From contig NZ_CP151275.1 of assembly GCF_038235435.1 (NCBI RefSeq), positions 4,278,001 to 4,342,000 on the forward strand: a stretch of 64,000 nucleotides of DNA. Direction: 5' to 3'. A program made the translations under genes and the position numbers. A model generated the notes under the pieces. That model ran no database searches. It was not told the DNA's origin and saw only the letters and a program-made list of their open reading frames with translations. The DNA is from Niveibacterium sp. SC-1 (GTDB taxonomy: Bacteria; Pseudomonadota; Gammaproteobacteria; Burkholderiales; Rhodocyclaceae). Within the stretch, counting starts at the first letter, position 1. Every line of letters starts with the position of its first letter. Of this stretch, positions 7,681-16,762 are shown one piece after another.

Positions 7681-8640
7681 TCATTTCCTCACCGCCCCAA
7701 ACGTAATCCCCCGCAACAAGTGCTTCCGCAACAGCACCGTAAACACCAGGATCGGCACCAGGAAGATCGCCGTGCCCGACGCCACTGCAGGCCAGTCCTG
7801 CCCCCCCTCCCCGATGATGATCGGGATGAAGGGCGGCGCCGTCTGTGCCTCCCCGGAGGTGAGCAACACCGCGAACGCATACTCGTTCCACGCGAAGATC
7901 AGGCAGAAGATCGCGGTTGCCACGATGCCCGTCGTCGCCTGCGGCAGCACGACCTTGAAGAAGGCCTGCAGGCGCGTATAGCCGTCGATCAGCGCGGCCT
8001 CCTCGTACTCGCGCGGAATCTCGTCCATGAAGCCCTTGAGCAGCCACACCGCGAGCGAGATGTTGACCGCGGTGTAGAGCAGGATCATGCCGACCCGCGT
8101 GTCGTTGAGCCCGAGCTCGCGGTACATCAGGTAGATCGGGATCGCGACGGCGATCGGCGGCATCATCCGCGTCGACAGGATGAAGAAAAGCAGATCGTCC
8201 TTGCCCGGCACGCGGAAGCGCGAGAAGGCATAGGCGGACGTCGCGCCGAGCAGGATGGAGAGCGCGGTCGAGCCAAAGGCGATGATCAGCGAATTGATGA
8301 AGCGTGGCTGGAAGTTCGAGGGTCCCGCGATGACCATGTTGTGTTCGCGCGTGACGCTGTCGCAGACGCTCGCCGAAGGCGGCAGCGACTGAATGTATTC
8401 GGCGGTCTGTCGCGTGCGCGTCGTGAAGAGATTGCAGAAGCCTTCGGCCGAAGGCTTGAACACGACCTTGGGCGGATAGGCGATCGAGTCGGGCCCGGTC
8501 TTCACCGCCGTGAGGAAGATCCAGCCCAGCGGCACCATCGAGAGCAGCGCATAGAGCACGATCAGGACACCCGCGATCCGCTTCGCGAGCGGCGTGGGCT
8601 CGACCACCGAGTGGGCAAGGTTTCTGGCTGCGGCGCTCAT
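7681..8640 (-). CDS. ABC importer inner-membrane permease (MalG-like)
   Basis: A 319-residue permease of the CUT1 type. It has an N-terminal transmembrane segment (LIVLYALLSMVPLGWIFLTA), a long periplasmic loop of about 80 residues, then further helices and the EAA loop EYEEAALIDGYTRLQAFFKV, which contacts the ATPase. It ends in a transmembrane helix and HLLRGITFGAVRK, typical of MalG-type subunits. Its ATG overlaps the stop of the partner permease (ATGA), a standard coupled arrangement. With the neighbouring genes it completes a two-permease, two-ATPase importer. Confidence 0.92.
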   Translation of the reverse strand: MSAAARNLAHSVVEPTPLAKRIAGVLIVLYALLSMVPLGWIFLTAVKTGPDSIAYPPKVVFKPSAEGFCNLFTTRTRQTAEYIQSLPPSASVCDSVTREHNMVIAGPSNFQPRFINSLIIAFGSTALSILLGATSAYAFSRFRVPGKDDLLFFILSTRMMPPIAVAIPIYLMYRELGLNDTRVGMILLYTAVNISLAVWLLKGFMDEIPREYEEAALIDGYTRLQAFFKVVLPQATTGIVATAIFCLIFAWNEYAFAVLLTSGEAQTAPPFIPIIIGEGGQDWPAVASGTAIFLVPILVFTVLLRKHLLRGITFGAVRK

Positions 8641-9590
8641 CGGTTCTTCACCCGGTTGAGTGCCTTGACGTAGATGTTCGCCAGCCCGAACACGGTGACG
8701 AACAGGATGATCGCGAAGGCGCAGGAGTAGCCGGTGCGCCACTTCTCGAAGGCCTCGCGCTTGAGCGTGATCGAGGCGAGTTCGGTCGTGGAGCCGGGAC
8801 CGCCCGAGGTGAGCAGGTTCACCATGTCGAACATGCGGAAGTTCTCGATCCCGCGAAAGAGCACCGCGAGCATGATGAAGGGCAGCACCATGGGCAGCGT
8901 GATCGACCAGAACTGCCGCCAGGGCGAGGCGCGGTCGACCTCGGCCGCCTCGTAGATGTAGTCGGGGATCGAGCGCAGGCCGGCGAGGCAGATCAGCATC
9001 ACGTAGGGCGTCCACATCCAGGCGTCGACGATGATGATGGACCAGGGCGCCAGCGCGACCGAGCCGATCATCGAGAAGTCCGAGGCCGGGATCCCGGTGA
9101 GGAAGGCCACGGCGTAGTTGAAGAGCCCGATCTGCGGCTGGTAGAGGAAGGTCCAGAAATTCCCGACCACCGCGGGCGAGAGCATCATCGGGATCAGGAT
9201 CACCGTGGTCCAGAAACTGTGGGCGCGAAAGCGCCGGTCGATCAGCCAGGCGAGCGCGAAACCGAGCAGGGTTTCGATGACGATGGTCCAGAACACGAAA
9301 TGCGCCGTGCTCTGCATCGCGGCCCAGACATCGGGGTCGGTGAGGATCGCGCGGTAGTTGTCGAGGCCTTTTTCGATCAGCGGCGCGTTCGGCCGGTTGG
9401 CGCGGTAGTTGGTGAAGGAGAGCCGGATCGTCCAGATCAGCGGAAAGATGTTCATGCCCAGCAGCAGGAGCATCGTCGGGGCGATGAAGAGCCAGGCCAC
9501 CGCACGGTCGGAGAGACCGCGGACGCGGCGCGCGATTTTCTGCGGCGTAGCCTCGGCGAGGCGGTCCATGACGGCGGCGTTGGTGCTCAT
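8637..9590 (-). CDS. ABC importer inner-membrane permease (MalF-like)
   Basis: A 317-residue permease with about six transmembrane segments, beginning at WLFIAPTMLLLLGMNIFPLI, and an EAA loop YEAAEVDRASPWRQFWSI. I choose the ATG at 9590 (MSTNAAVMDRL); a TTG six codons upstream is possible but less likely. A 390-bp gap with a lone composite repeat separates it from the binding-protein gene. Such gaps are common between an abundant binding protein and membrane subunits. It belongs to the same importer as the flanking genes. Confidence 0.92.
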   Translation of the reverse strand: MSTNAAVMDRLAEATPQKIARRVRGLSDRAVAWLFIAPTMLLLLGMNIFPLIWTIRLSFTNYRANRPNAPLIEKGLDNYRAILTDPDVWAAMQSTAHFVFWTIVIETLLGFALAWLIDRRFRAHSFWTTVILIPMMLSPAVVGNFWTFLYQPQIGLFNYAVAFLTGIPASDFSMIGSVALAPWSIIIVDAWMWTPYVMLICLAGLRSIPDYIYEAAEVDRASPWRQFWSITLPMVLPFIMLAVLFRGIENFRMFDMVNLLTSGGPGSTTELASITLKREAFEKWRTGYSCAFAIILFVTVFGLANIYVKALNRVKNR

Positions 9591-9653
9591 TGGCTTACCT
9601 GCTTTCAAAGCTGTTTACCCGCCTTCGGTCGCGGACGGCGTGTGCTGTGGACA

Positions 9654-9904
9654 TCCCCTTCAGCGTCGCCGAGCAACGGAGGAAGGACGGCGGTCCCGCG
9701 AAGCGGGATGGCGAGGACTGTCCGAGCTCCGTTCTGGCGCGCAGCGACAGAAAAGGGCGAGTTCCGCAGCCAAGCCGGCCTTCCGAGTAGCGCAGGGGAC
9801 CGCGCCGGAGGCGCGGCGACGATGCAGGGGCGACTTTCTTTGCTTACTTTCTTTGTTCGTACAAAGAAAGTAAGCCGGCCGCCGGGACGGACTCCCGGCC
9901 AACA
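9654..9904 (-). repeat. Composite repeat, lone right-type arm (arm 2)
   Basis: A single arm of the composite repeat family with no inverted partner nearby. It starts TCCCCTTCAGCGTCGCCG and ends ACTCCCGGCCAAC. The central hairpin at 9843-9874 is a 14-bp perfect stem (CTTACTTTCTTTGT, loop TCGT). It lies between the binding-protein and permease genes and fills most of a 390-bp gap that holds nothing else I can identify. Confidence 0.85.
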
Positions 9905-9980
9905 GCGTTGGTGTTGTCGACCAAGAGTCCGACAGGCAGCCACGGGTCGCAGAAAGGTCGCGAGGGCGAGCGGCATCCGC

Positions 9981-11306
9981 TCAGAGCTTCCCGTCGTCCT
10001 TGAACACCTTCGTCCAGTCCGAGACGAGTCCATCCAGCGCCTCCTTCGCCGTCCCCTTGTCGGCGACAACGTAGTCGTGCACCCGCTTCTGCATTGCGAG
10101 CAGCAGTTGTGCGTAGGAGGGTTCGGCCCAGAAGTCCTTGACCATGCTCATCGACTGCAGGAAGTCCGGTGCGAAGGGTGCGCTGGTGGCGAAGCCCGGG
10201 TCGTTGAGCACGGCCTTGTGGCAGGAGTAGCCGCCCAGCGCCCACCACTTCTTCTGCACGTCCGGCGTGGCGAACCACTTGATGTACTGGAGCGCGGAAT
10301 CGCGGTTGGCCGAGTAGGCGACTACCGAGATGCCCTGTCCGCCGAGCTGGGTGAAGTGCTGCTTGGCAGCCGGGTTGGCGAAGAAGCCGATCTTGTCGCC
10401 ACCGACGTTCGGGTCCTTGTAGAGGCCGGGGAAGAAGGCGAACCAGTTCATCATCATCGCGACCTGGCCCGACTTGAAGGCGTCCAGCCCTTCCTGCATG
10501 TAGGCATTGGTGAGGCCGGGGGCGGTACAGCACTTGTAGAGCGCCTTGTAGAACTCGAGCCCCTTCACGGCGTCAGCCGAGTTCACGAAGCCGTTCATCG
10601 AGTACGGTTTCTTCGGGTCGTCGTACTGGAAGCCCCAGTCGTAGAGGACGTTGGTGACGCCCATCGTGATGCCTTCGGAACCACGCTCGGTGAATATGTA
10701 GGCGCCGTAGACCTTCTTGCCGTCGATCATGCGGCCCTGGAAGAACTCGCCGATCTGCTTGAGCTCCTCATAGGTCTTGGGCGGCGCGAGATCGCGGTTG
10801 TGCTTCTTCTTGAACTCGGCCTGCAGCTCGGGCCGGGAGAACCAGTCCTTGCGGTAGGCCCAGCCCGCGGCATCCCCCATCGCGGGCAGCGCCCAGTAGT
10901 TCGGCGTCTTCTTCGGCCACTCCGAATAACCGGTGACGGTGGCCGGCATGAAGTCGCTCATCTTGATGCCGTTCTTGTCGAAGAACTCGTTGAGCTTCAC
11001 GTAGTGGCCGTTCTCGGCCGCGCCCCCGATCCACTGGCTGTCGCCGATCAGCAGGTCACACAGCTTGCCCTTGGAATTGAGCTCGTTGAGGAAACGATCG
11101 GCGAAGCTCGTCCAGGGCACGAATTCGAATTTCATCTTGATGCCGGACTTCGCGGTGAAGTCCTTCGATAGCTCGACCAGGGCATTGGCTGGATCCCAGG
11201 CGGCCCAGCACAGCGTGATCGTCTTCTCCTGAGCGCTGGCAATCGTCGCGGCGAAAAGCGATGCGACAAATACCAGCGCGCCTGCAACTCTGGCCGGCTT
11301 GAACAT
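9981..11306 (-). CDS. Periplasmic solute-binding protein of the ABC importer
   Basis: A 441-residue protein with a Sec signal peptide (FKPARVAGALVFVASLFAA, cleavage near ASAQ-EK) and the fold-1 pattern of carbohydrate-binding proteins: CWAAWDPANALVELSKDF near the N-terminus, and an aromatic-rich C-terminal lobe. The ATG at 11306 follows AGGAGA. It is the first gene of the long operon, and a promoter with an operator lies about 105-130 bp upstream. With DhaKLM downstream, a C3 polyol or triose is the likely ligand (inference); glycerol-3-phosphate and larger polyols are alternatives. Confidence 0.88.
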   Translation of the reverse strand: MFKPARVAGALVFVASLFAATIASAQEKTITLCWAAWDPANALVELSKDFTAKSGIKMKFEFVPWTSFADRFLNELNSKGKLCDLLIGDSQWIGGAAENGHYVKLNEFFDKNGIKMSDFMPATVTGYSEWPKKTPNYWALPAMGDAAGWAYRKDWFSRPELQAEFKKKHNRDLAPPKTYEELKQIGEFFQGRMIDGKKVYGAYIFTERGSEGITMGVTNVLYDWGFQYDDPKKPYSMNGFVNSADAVKGLEFYKALYKCCTAPGLTNAYMQEGLDAFKSGQVAMMMNWFAFFPGLYKDPNVGGDKIGFFANPAAKQHFTQLGGQGISVVAYSANRDSALQYIKWFATPDVQKKWWALGGYSCHKAVLNDPGFATSAPFAPDFLQSMSMVKDFWAEPSYAQLLLAMQKRVHDYVVADKGTAKEALDGLVSDWTKVFKDDGKL

Positions 11307-11411
11307 GGCTGTCTCCTCTTGTTGGGCGGACGCCGTCCGCACGATGCGGCTTCGGCGGGTCACCCGGGCGCGGCATTCTCGGGAACCGACAGACCGGAGT
11401 GACCGTTTTTC

Positions 11412-11439
11412 AGCATATGTTTAGTTACTAAACATTCAA
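11412..11439 (-). promoter_or_regulatory. Promoter of the ABC-Dha operon with operator palindrome
   Basis: On the minus strand TTGAAT (11434-11439) and TATGCT (11412-11417) are separated by 16 bases. Between them lies a perfect 19-bp palindrome at 11417-11435, ATGTTTAGT-T-ACTAAACAT. A repressor bound there would block polymerase. The ten-base half site ACTAAACATT recurs at 11537-11546. The regulator is unknown. Confidence 0.65.
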
Positions 11440-11629
11440 GGAGAACTTTTCGGTCGCACTTGCTGCGGAACAGCATCAAACCCCTTGCGATCAGGTGGTT
11501 TGGCCATGAGCATCGTTGAGCGGGCTGCGGCGCCGCACTAAACATTGCGCTTGGCCGAGAGCCTCGGGAGGCGGCACCGCTGATCGGCAGCCCACCGCCA
11601 TATGCGTCCGGCACGCGCCGAAACTCGCC
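11440..11629. other. Divergent intergenic region
   Basis: Between the two divergent operons (11307-11818) I see no gene. The stretch holds the repeated half site at 11537-11546 and scattered stop codons. Short open frames here have no ribosome binding site and mixed codon use. Confidence 0.5.
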
Positions 11630-11657
11630 TTGATGACGAGGTGGGCTTTGCTATATC
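11630..11657 (+). promoter_or_regulatory. Candidate sigma-70 promoter of the cytochrome-GMC-peroxidase cluster
   Basis: TTGATG (11630-11635) and TATATC (11652-11657) are 16 bases apart, in an AT-richer patch about 160 bp before the first gene of the cluster. It is the best match in the gap, though the transcription start is not shown. Confidence 0.4.
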
Positions 11658-11818
11658 GAGCTAAAGGCCTGTTCTCAGGCCCCCGGCCCCGCTCTCGTCT
11701 GCTGTCGCTCGCGCGGGGCTGGCCGGGACAGGGGCCGTGTGTTGCGCGCCCCCGGTTCTTCCCGCTGTCATGAGCAACCGGTGTCACCAGAATGCCTCAC
11801 CTGGAAGGGAGGACCGTG

Positions 11819-14404
11819 ATGGTCAGCGCCCCGGACGCAGCAGCATTTGGTCCCCTCGTCGTAAACACGAGTCCCGCCGCATCCTCACGTGGCCGCGGGA
11901 GGCAAGCCGCCTTGTTGTTGGCCGCCCTGCTGCTCGCGGCCTGCTCGAAACAGCCGCAGCCCGGGGAGGTGCTCGACGAAGCCAGGCACGCCGGGCGGGA
12001 CGTCGCCTCCTTCCCGCATGCGGGCGAGGACTACTTCCACGACATGGATGGTGGCGTCGCCCTGTCGCCCGAGGAGATCAAGGGCCGCAACATGTGGATC
12101 GTCTGGAGCGGTGGCAACGACCGCTTCTGGAACGGCCTGAGCCAGTACACCTTCGGCGCTTTCGACCTGCTGAAGATCATCAGTTCGCATCCTTCGCTCG
12201 GCTATTCGCGCGACAACCGCTGGGCCTATCTCGGCCTCGTCAACGAACCCTGCTTCGAAGCGCCGAAGGGTCCGGACAAGGGCAGGCGCGGCCTCTGGCT
12301 CGACCAGCGCGGCAAGGACTGCGCGCCGGACCCGTTCGAGAACGAGCAGAAGTATCCGGGCGTAGTCGTCGGCTCGCGCGGCAAGGCCCTGGGCGACGGC
12401 ACGACGCAGCCTGTCGGCTCCTTCTACGGCTATGCGACGGGCATCGTCGGGCTGAGGCTCTTTCCCAACCCGGACTTCGATGAGAAAGCTGCCAAAGCCT
12501 GGGACCCGGAGCGGTACTACTCGGACCCCAGCTACTACAACCGCAAGGACCTGGTAAGGCCCTACCGCGTCGGCATGTCCTGCGGCTTCTGCCATGTCGG
12601 GCCGAGCCCGGTCAAACCGCCGGCTGACGCGGAGCATCCGAAGTACGAGAACCTGAGTTCTTCCGTCGGCGCGCAGTACATGTGGGTGGACCGGATGTTC
12701 ATCTTCAATTCGAACAAGCCGGAAGGCCGCGCGAACTTCATGTACCAGCTCGCGCACACCTACCGGCCGGGCTCGATGGACACCTCGATCATCTCGACCG
12801 ACAGCATCAACAACCCGCGCACCATGAACGCGGTCTACGACTTCATGTCGCGCATGGGCCTCGCGCAGCGGATCGGTCACGAGCAGATCGCGGGCGGCGA
12901 GCTCGACAACCGTCAGTTCAACGACGTCCTCAAGGAAGGCCCGCTGCTCGACTTCTTCGTCAAGCCCGACAAGGTACGCACGCCGCATGTGTTGAAGGAC
13001 GGCGCCGACTCGGTCGGCCTGCTCGGCGCGCTCAACCGGGTGTACCTCAACATCGGGCTCTTCAGCGAAGAGTGGCAGCTGCACTTCAACACTATCGTCG
13101 GCGGCAAGGACATCACGCCGATCCCGATCAAGACCGCGCAGAAGAACTCGGTCTATTGGCTTGCGACCGAGGCTGGCACGCCGAACACGGCGCTGTTCTT
13201 CCTCAAGGCCGCGCAGCCCGATCACCTGAAGGACGCGCCGGACGGTGACAAGTACCTCGCGGCCGACGCCGCGGTGCTCGCGCACGGCAAGGACGTGTTC
13301 GCCAACACCTGCGCGCGCTGCCATTCGAGCAAGGCGCCGGCGCCACCGCCCGACATGGATATCGACAAGTGCCAGGGGCCGGGCTATCTCGCCTGTTTCA
13401 AGAAATACTGGGGCTGGACGCAGACCGATGAGTTCAAGGCGAAGATGCGCGAGATCGTCGCGGCGCCAGACTTCCTCGAACACAACTACCTCTCGACCGA
13501 CGCGCGGATTCCGGTGTCCCTGCTGCGCACGAACCTGTGCAGCCCGCTGGCGACGAATGCGCTCGCCGGCAACATCTGGGACAACTTCTCCTCGCACACG
13601 TACAAGTCCCTGCCCTCGGTCGGCACGGTCACGTTCAGCAATCCCTTCACCGGCGATCCGATGAGCTATGCGATGCCTGCCGGCGGACGCGGCTACACAC
13701 GCGTGCCCTCGCTGATCGGACTCTGGTCGACCGCGCCCTTCCTGCTCAACAACACGGTAGGTCCTTTCTCGGGCGACCCCTCGGTCGACGGGCGGATGAA
13801 GGTCTTCGAGGCCTCGATCGAGCAGATGCTGTGGCCCGAGAAGCGCGACCACGATGCCGAACTCGCCGCGAAGATCCCGATCGGAAAGATCGATCGCACC
13901 ACCGAGCGCAGCCACCTCTTGATCCCGGTCGGCTACCTGCCCGAGGCCGTGCAGCCCTGGCAGAAGAAGCTGCCGGCCTGGCTGACTGAGTGGCTGCCCG
14001 TGGTCGGCGAGGGCGGTGACCTCTTGCTCGGTCCGATCCCCAAAGGCATTCCCGTCGGCGTACTCGCGAACCTGAAGCTGCGCGCCGAAAGCGACGATCC
14101 GGCCGACAAGGCGCGGCACCTGAAGGATGTCGCCGATCTGGTCATCAAGCTCAAGGCCGATCTGCTGACCGCACCGAAGAACGCCAGCGATGCCGAGCTG
14201 CGCACGCAGTTCCTCGACCTGCGCGGGCCGCTGCTCACGCTCAGCAAGTGTCCCGACCTCGTCGTCAACAAGGGCCACTACTTCGGCACGGCCGAGTTCA
14301 ACAAGCAGGAGGGCCTCTCCGCCGACGAGAAAGCCTTCGGCAAGGAGCCCGAGCTGAGCGACGAGGACAAGCGCGCGCTGATCGCCTTCCTCAAGACCTT
14401 CTGA
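11819..14404 (+). CDS. Lipoprotein dihaem cytochrome c, first gene of an oxidative cluster
   Basis: An 861-residue exported protein with two c-haem motifs, CGFCH at residues 255-259 and CARCH at 498-502. A hydrophobic signal ends in the lipobox LAAC with Cys42, so it is a lipoprotein facing the periplasm. Start: GGGAGG six bases before the ATG at 11819. The C-terminal half, with the second haem, resembles large cytochrome c proteins that accept electrons from dehydrogenases. It sits 9 bp before a GMC flavoenzyme, so the pair may form a flavin-to-haem dehydrogenase (inference). I do not recognise a named family for the N-terminal half. An electron acceptor role is likely; a peroxidase role is possible. 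Confidence 0.85.
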   Translation: MVSAPDAAAFGPLVVNTSPAASSRGRGRQAALLLAALLLAACSKQPQPGEVLDEARHAGRDVASFPHAGEDYFHDMDGGVALSPEEIKGRNMWIVWSGGNDRFWNGLSQYTFGAFDLLKIISSHPSLGYSRDNRWAYLGLVNEPCFEAPKGPDKGRRGLWLDQRGKDCAPDPFENEQKYPGVVVGSRGKALGDGTTQPVGSFYGYATGIVGLRLFPNPDFDEKAAKAWDPERYYSDPSYYNRKDLVRPYRVGMSCGFCHVGPSPVKPPADAEHPKYENLSSSVGAQYMWVDRMFIFNSNKPEGRANFMYQLAHTYRPGSMDTSIISTDSINNPRTMNAVYDFMSRMGLAQRIGHEQIAGGELDNRQFNDVLKEGPLLDFFVKPDKVRTPHVLKDGADSVGLLGALNRVYLNIGLFSEEWQLHFNTIVGGKDITPIPIKTAQKNSVYWLATEAGTPNTALFFLKAAQPDHLKDAPDGDKYLAADAAVLAHGKDVFANTCARCHSSKAPAPPPDMDIDKCQGPGYLACFKKYWGWTQTDEFKAKMREIVAAPDFLEHNYLSTDARIPVSLLRTNLCSPLATNALAGNIWDNFSSHTYKSLPSVGTVTFSNPFTGDPMSYAMPAGGRGYTRVPSLIGLWSTAPFLLNNTVGPFSGDPSVDGRMKVFEASIEQMLWPEKRDHDAELAAKIPIGKIDRTTERSHLLIPVGYLPEAVQPWQKKLPAWLTEWLPVVGEGGDLLLGPIPKGIPVGVLANLKLRAESDDPADKARHLKDVADLVIKLKADLLTAPKNASDAELRTQFLDLRGPLLTLSKCPDLVVNKGHYFGTAEFNKQEGLSADEKAFGKEPELSDEDKRALIAFLKTF

Positions 14405-14413
14405 GCCCGCCTG

Positions 14414-16297
14414 ATGGCCGGCGCCGAAACACAGGAATGGGACTATGTCATCGTCGGGTCCGGCGCAGGGGGTGGCACGCTGGCGGCGCGGCTCGCCGAA
14501 GCCGGCATGCGCGTCTGCGTGCTCGAAGCGGGCGGTGACCCCGCGGCCCAGAGTGACGCCCGCCTGCCCGACGATTACGCGGTGCCCGCCTTCCATGCCT
14601 TTGCCTGCGAGAACCCCGCGATGAGCTGGAACTTCCACGTCCGCCACTACGCCGACGAGGATCGCCAGGCGCGCGACCCCAAGTATGTGGCCGGACGCGG
14701 TGTGCTGTATCCGCGCGCCGCGGCGCTGGGCGGCTGCACCACGCACAACGCGATGATCTTCATGCTCCCGCACGACTCGGACTGGAACCATATCGCCACG
14801 CTCACGGGCGATCCGAGCTGGGAGGCTGCCCACATGCGCCGCTATGCGCAGCGGATCGAGGCCTGTCACCACCGCCCCTTGTGGCGCGCGCTGCGGCATC
14901 TGGGCCTGGACATCACCGGCCACGGCTGGGAAGGCTGGCTGCGGGTCGAGAAGGCGATCCCGCACGAGGCGCTGCACGACGACGCGCTGCTCGATACCGT
15001 CGTCGGGGTTGCGCACAGCTTTGCGGCGAACCTGCCGCGGCCGCTCGCGAGCGCACTGCGCTGGCTGCGCGGTGCCGGCGATCCGAACGCGCGGACCCTG
15101 GGCGGGCGCAGTTTCGAAGGGCTCTGCTACACGCCGCTCTCGACGCGCGGCCATGCGCGCTCGGGCGTGCGCGAGCGTCTGCTCGCGGTGCGCGCCGCGC
15201 ATCCCGAACGCCTGCATCTCGAACTCGATGCGCTCGCCACGCGCGTGCTCTTCGACGACAGCGGTCGCGCACACGGCGTCGAATACCTCAAGGGCGCGCG
15301 CCTTTATGGCGCCCATCCGGCACCGCGCGGGAGCGAGGGCGAGATCCGCGTCGCGCGCGCGAAGCGCGAAGTGATCCTCGCCGGTGGCGCCTTCAACACG
15401 CCGCAACTCCTGATGCTCTCCGGCATCGGCCCGGCCAGCGCGCTGCGTGCGCTCGGCATCCCCTCGCGCGTCGATCTCGCGGGGGTCGGCCGCAATCTGC
15501 AGGACCGCTACGAAGTCGCGGTGACACATCGGGTGGCCCGACCCTGGAAGGTGCTGGACGGCGCCGACTACATGCGCGGCGATCTGCTCTGGCAGCTCTG
15601 GAACGCCTCGCGCGGCGGCATGTACGCCTCCAGCGGCGCGGCGCTCGCCTTCGTGCGTCGCTCGCTGGCGGAACTACCGGAGCCGGACATCTTCTGCATG
15701 GGCCTGCTCGCCCGCTTCGAGGGTTACTACGAGGGTTTCTCGGAACCGATCCGTGCGCATCGCGACGCGCTCACCTGGGCCGTGCTCAAGGCGCATACGC
15801 GCAACCGCGCCGGCACCGTCACCCTGCGTTCCGCCGATCCGCGCGAGCCGCCGCAGGTGAACTTCCACTACTTCGAGGAAGGCGATGACGCCGCAGGCCA
15901 CGACCTGCGCGCCGTCGTCGATGCGATCCGCTTCGTGCGGCGCATGACCGCGCCCCTGGTGGCACGCGGCGCCATCGCCGAGGAACTCGCGCCGGGGCCC
16001 GCAGTGAGCAGCGACGAGGCGCTCGCCGACTATGTGCGCAACACCGCCTGGGGCCATCACGCCTCCTGCTCCTGCCCGATCGGCGATGCCGCCCAGGGCG
16101 GTGTGCTCGACAGCAACTTCCGGGTGCACGGCGTGCGCGGCCTGCGTGTCGCCGACGCCTCGGTGTTCCCGCTGATTCCCGGCTTCTTCGTCGCCTGCGC
16201 CGTGCACATGGTCGGCGAGAAGGCAGCCGACGTGATCCTGCGCGATGCCGCCAGCGGCATTGAACGCACACGGGGAGAACCAACGAACCCCACTTGA
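14414..16297 (+). CDS. GMC-family FAD-dependent oxidoreductase
   Basis: GMC enzymes oxidise alcohols or sugars with FAD. The 627-residue protein has the N-terminal dinucleotide fold DYVIVGSGAGGGTLAARLAE followed by VLEAGG, the ATHNAMIF-type GMC region (GGCTTHNAMIFMLP), the second signature GGAFNTPQLLMLSGIGP and the C-terminal HHASCSCPIG with the active histidine, then DSNFRVHGVRGLRVADASVFP. There is no signal peptide, so it is cytoplasmic or exported with a partner. It follows the cytochrome gene at 9 bp. The substrate is unknown. Sterol, choline or long-chain alcohols are all known for the superfamily, and nothing here distinguishes them. Confidence 0.92.
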   Translation: MAGAETQEWDYVIVGSGAGGGTLAARLAEAGMRVCVLEAGGDPAAQSDARLPDDYAVPAFHAFACENPAMSWNFHVRHYADEDRQARDPKYVAGRGVLYPRAAALGGCTTHNAMIFMLPHDSDWNHIATLTGDPSWEAAHMRRYAQRIEACHHRPLWRALRHLGLDITGHGWEGWLRVEKAIPHEALHDDALLDTVVGVAHSFAANLPRPLASALRWLRGAGDPNARTLGGRSFEGLCYTPLSTRGHARSGVRERLLAVRAAHPERLHLELDALATRVLFDDSGRAHGVEYLKGARLYGAHPAPRGSEGEIRVARAKREVILAGGAFNTPQLLMLSGIGPASALRALGIPSRVDLAGVGRNLQDRYEVAVTHRVARPWKVLDGADYMRGDLLWQLWNASRGGMYASSGAALAFVRRSLAELPEPDIFCMGLLARFEGYYEGFSEPIRAHRDALTWAVLKAHTRNRAGTVTLRSADPREPPQVNFHYFEEGDDAAGHDLRAVVDAIRFVRRMTAPLVARGAIAEELAPGPAVSSDEALADYVRNTAWGHHASCSCPIGDAAQGGVLDSNFRVHGVRGLRVADASVFPLIPGFFVACAVHMVGEKAADVILRDAASGIERTRGEPTNPT

Positions 16298-16324
16298 CGC
16301 GGCATCCCGCGAAAGGAGACGACC

Positions 16325-16762
16325 ATGGCCTACGACGTAGCGAAGCTGCTGTCGATGACACAGCAGGAGCTCGACGACCTCTTCAAATCCAAGCCCGCCG
16401 GCGACATTCCGAACGGCGAGGCGAAAGGCACGGCGATCATCGCGCCGGGCACGAAGTATTCCGAAACCATCGCGAGCTTCATCAACCACTTCGGCTGGCA
16501 GGGCAAGGTCTTCAACGCCGAGAAGGGCTTGCTGAAGAACCGCATCAGCGCTTTCGGCATCGAGGCGATCGTGGCGCGCGTCTACAAGGGATCGAGCTGG
16601 CTCGACGGCAACGAATGCATCGTGCTCGACTACTCCGACACCTCGCTGCTCGCCCACTGGATCCGCGACGAGATCCGCCAGATCGAGCCCGGCTTCTACC
16701 TCGGCAAGGTGTACTGGGCCAAGGATCGGCTGATCGACTTCTCGCTGCAGTTCAACCCGTGA
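16325..16762 (+). CDS. Conserved-looking 145-residue protein of unknown function
   Basis: A soluble protein with no signal or membrane segment. The ATG follows AAAGGAG. The C-terminal half is rich in beta-strand patterns (ECIVLDYSDTSLLAHW, GFYLGKVYWAKDRLIDFSLQF), which suggests a small barrel binding a lipid-like or cofactor ligand, but this is only an impression. It lies between the GMC enzyme and a membrane protein, and its TGA overlaps the next start, so it is translationally coupled to the oxidative cluster. I do not recognise a family. Confidence 0.8.
   Translation: MAYDVAKLLSMTQQELDDLFKSKPAGDIPNGEAKGTAIIAPGTKYSETIASFINHFGWQGKVFNAEKGLLKNRISAFGIEAIVARVYKGSSWLDGNECIVLDYSDTSLLAHWIRDEIRQIEPGFYLGKVYWAKDRLIDFSLQFNP

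Noticed and set aside
11885..15529. A 1214-codon open frame on the minus strand
   Set aside because: It lies antisense to the cytochrome c and GMC genes, which have clear motifs and ribosome sites. Long antisense frames are common in GC-rich coding DNA.
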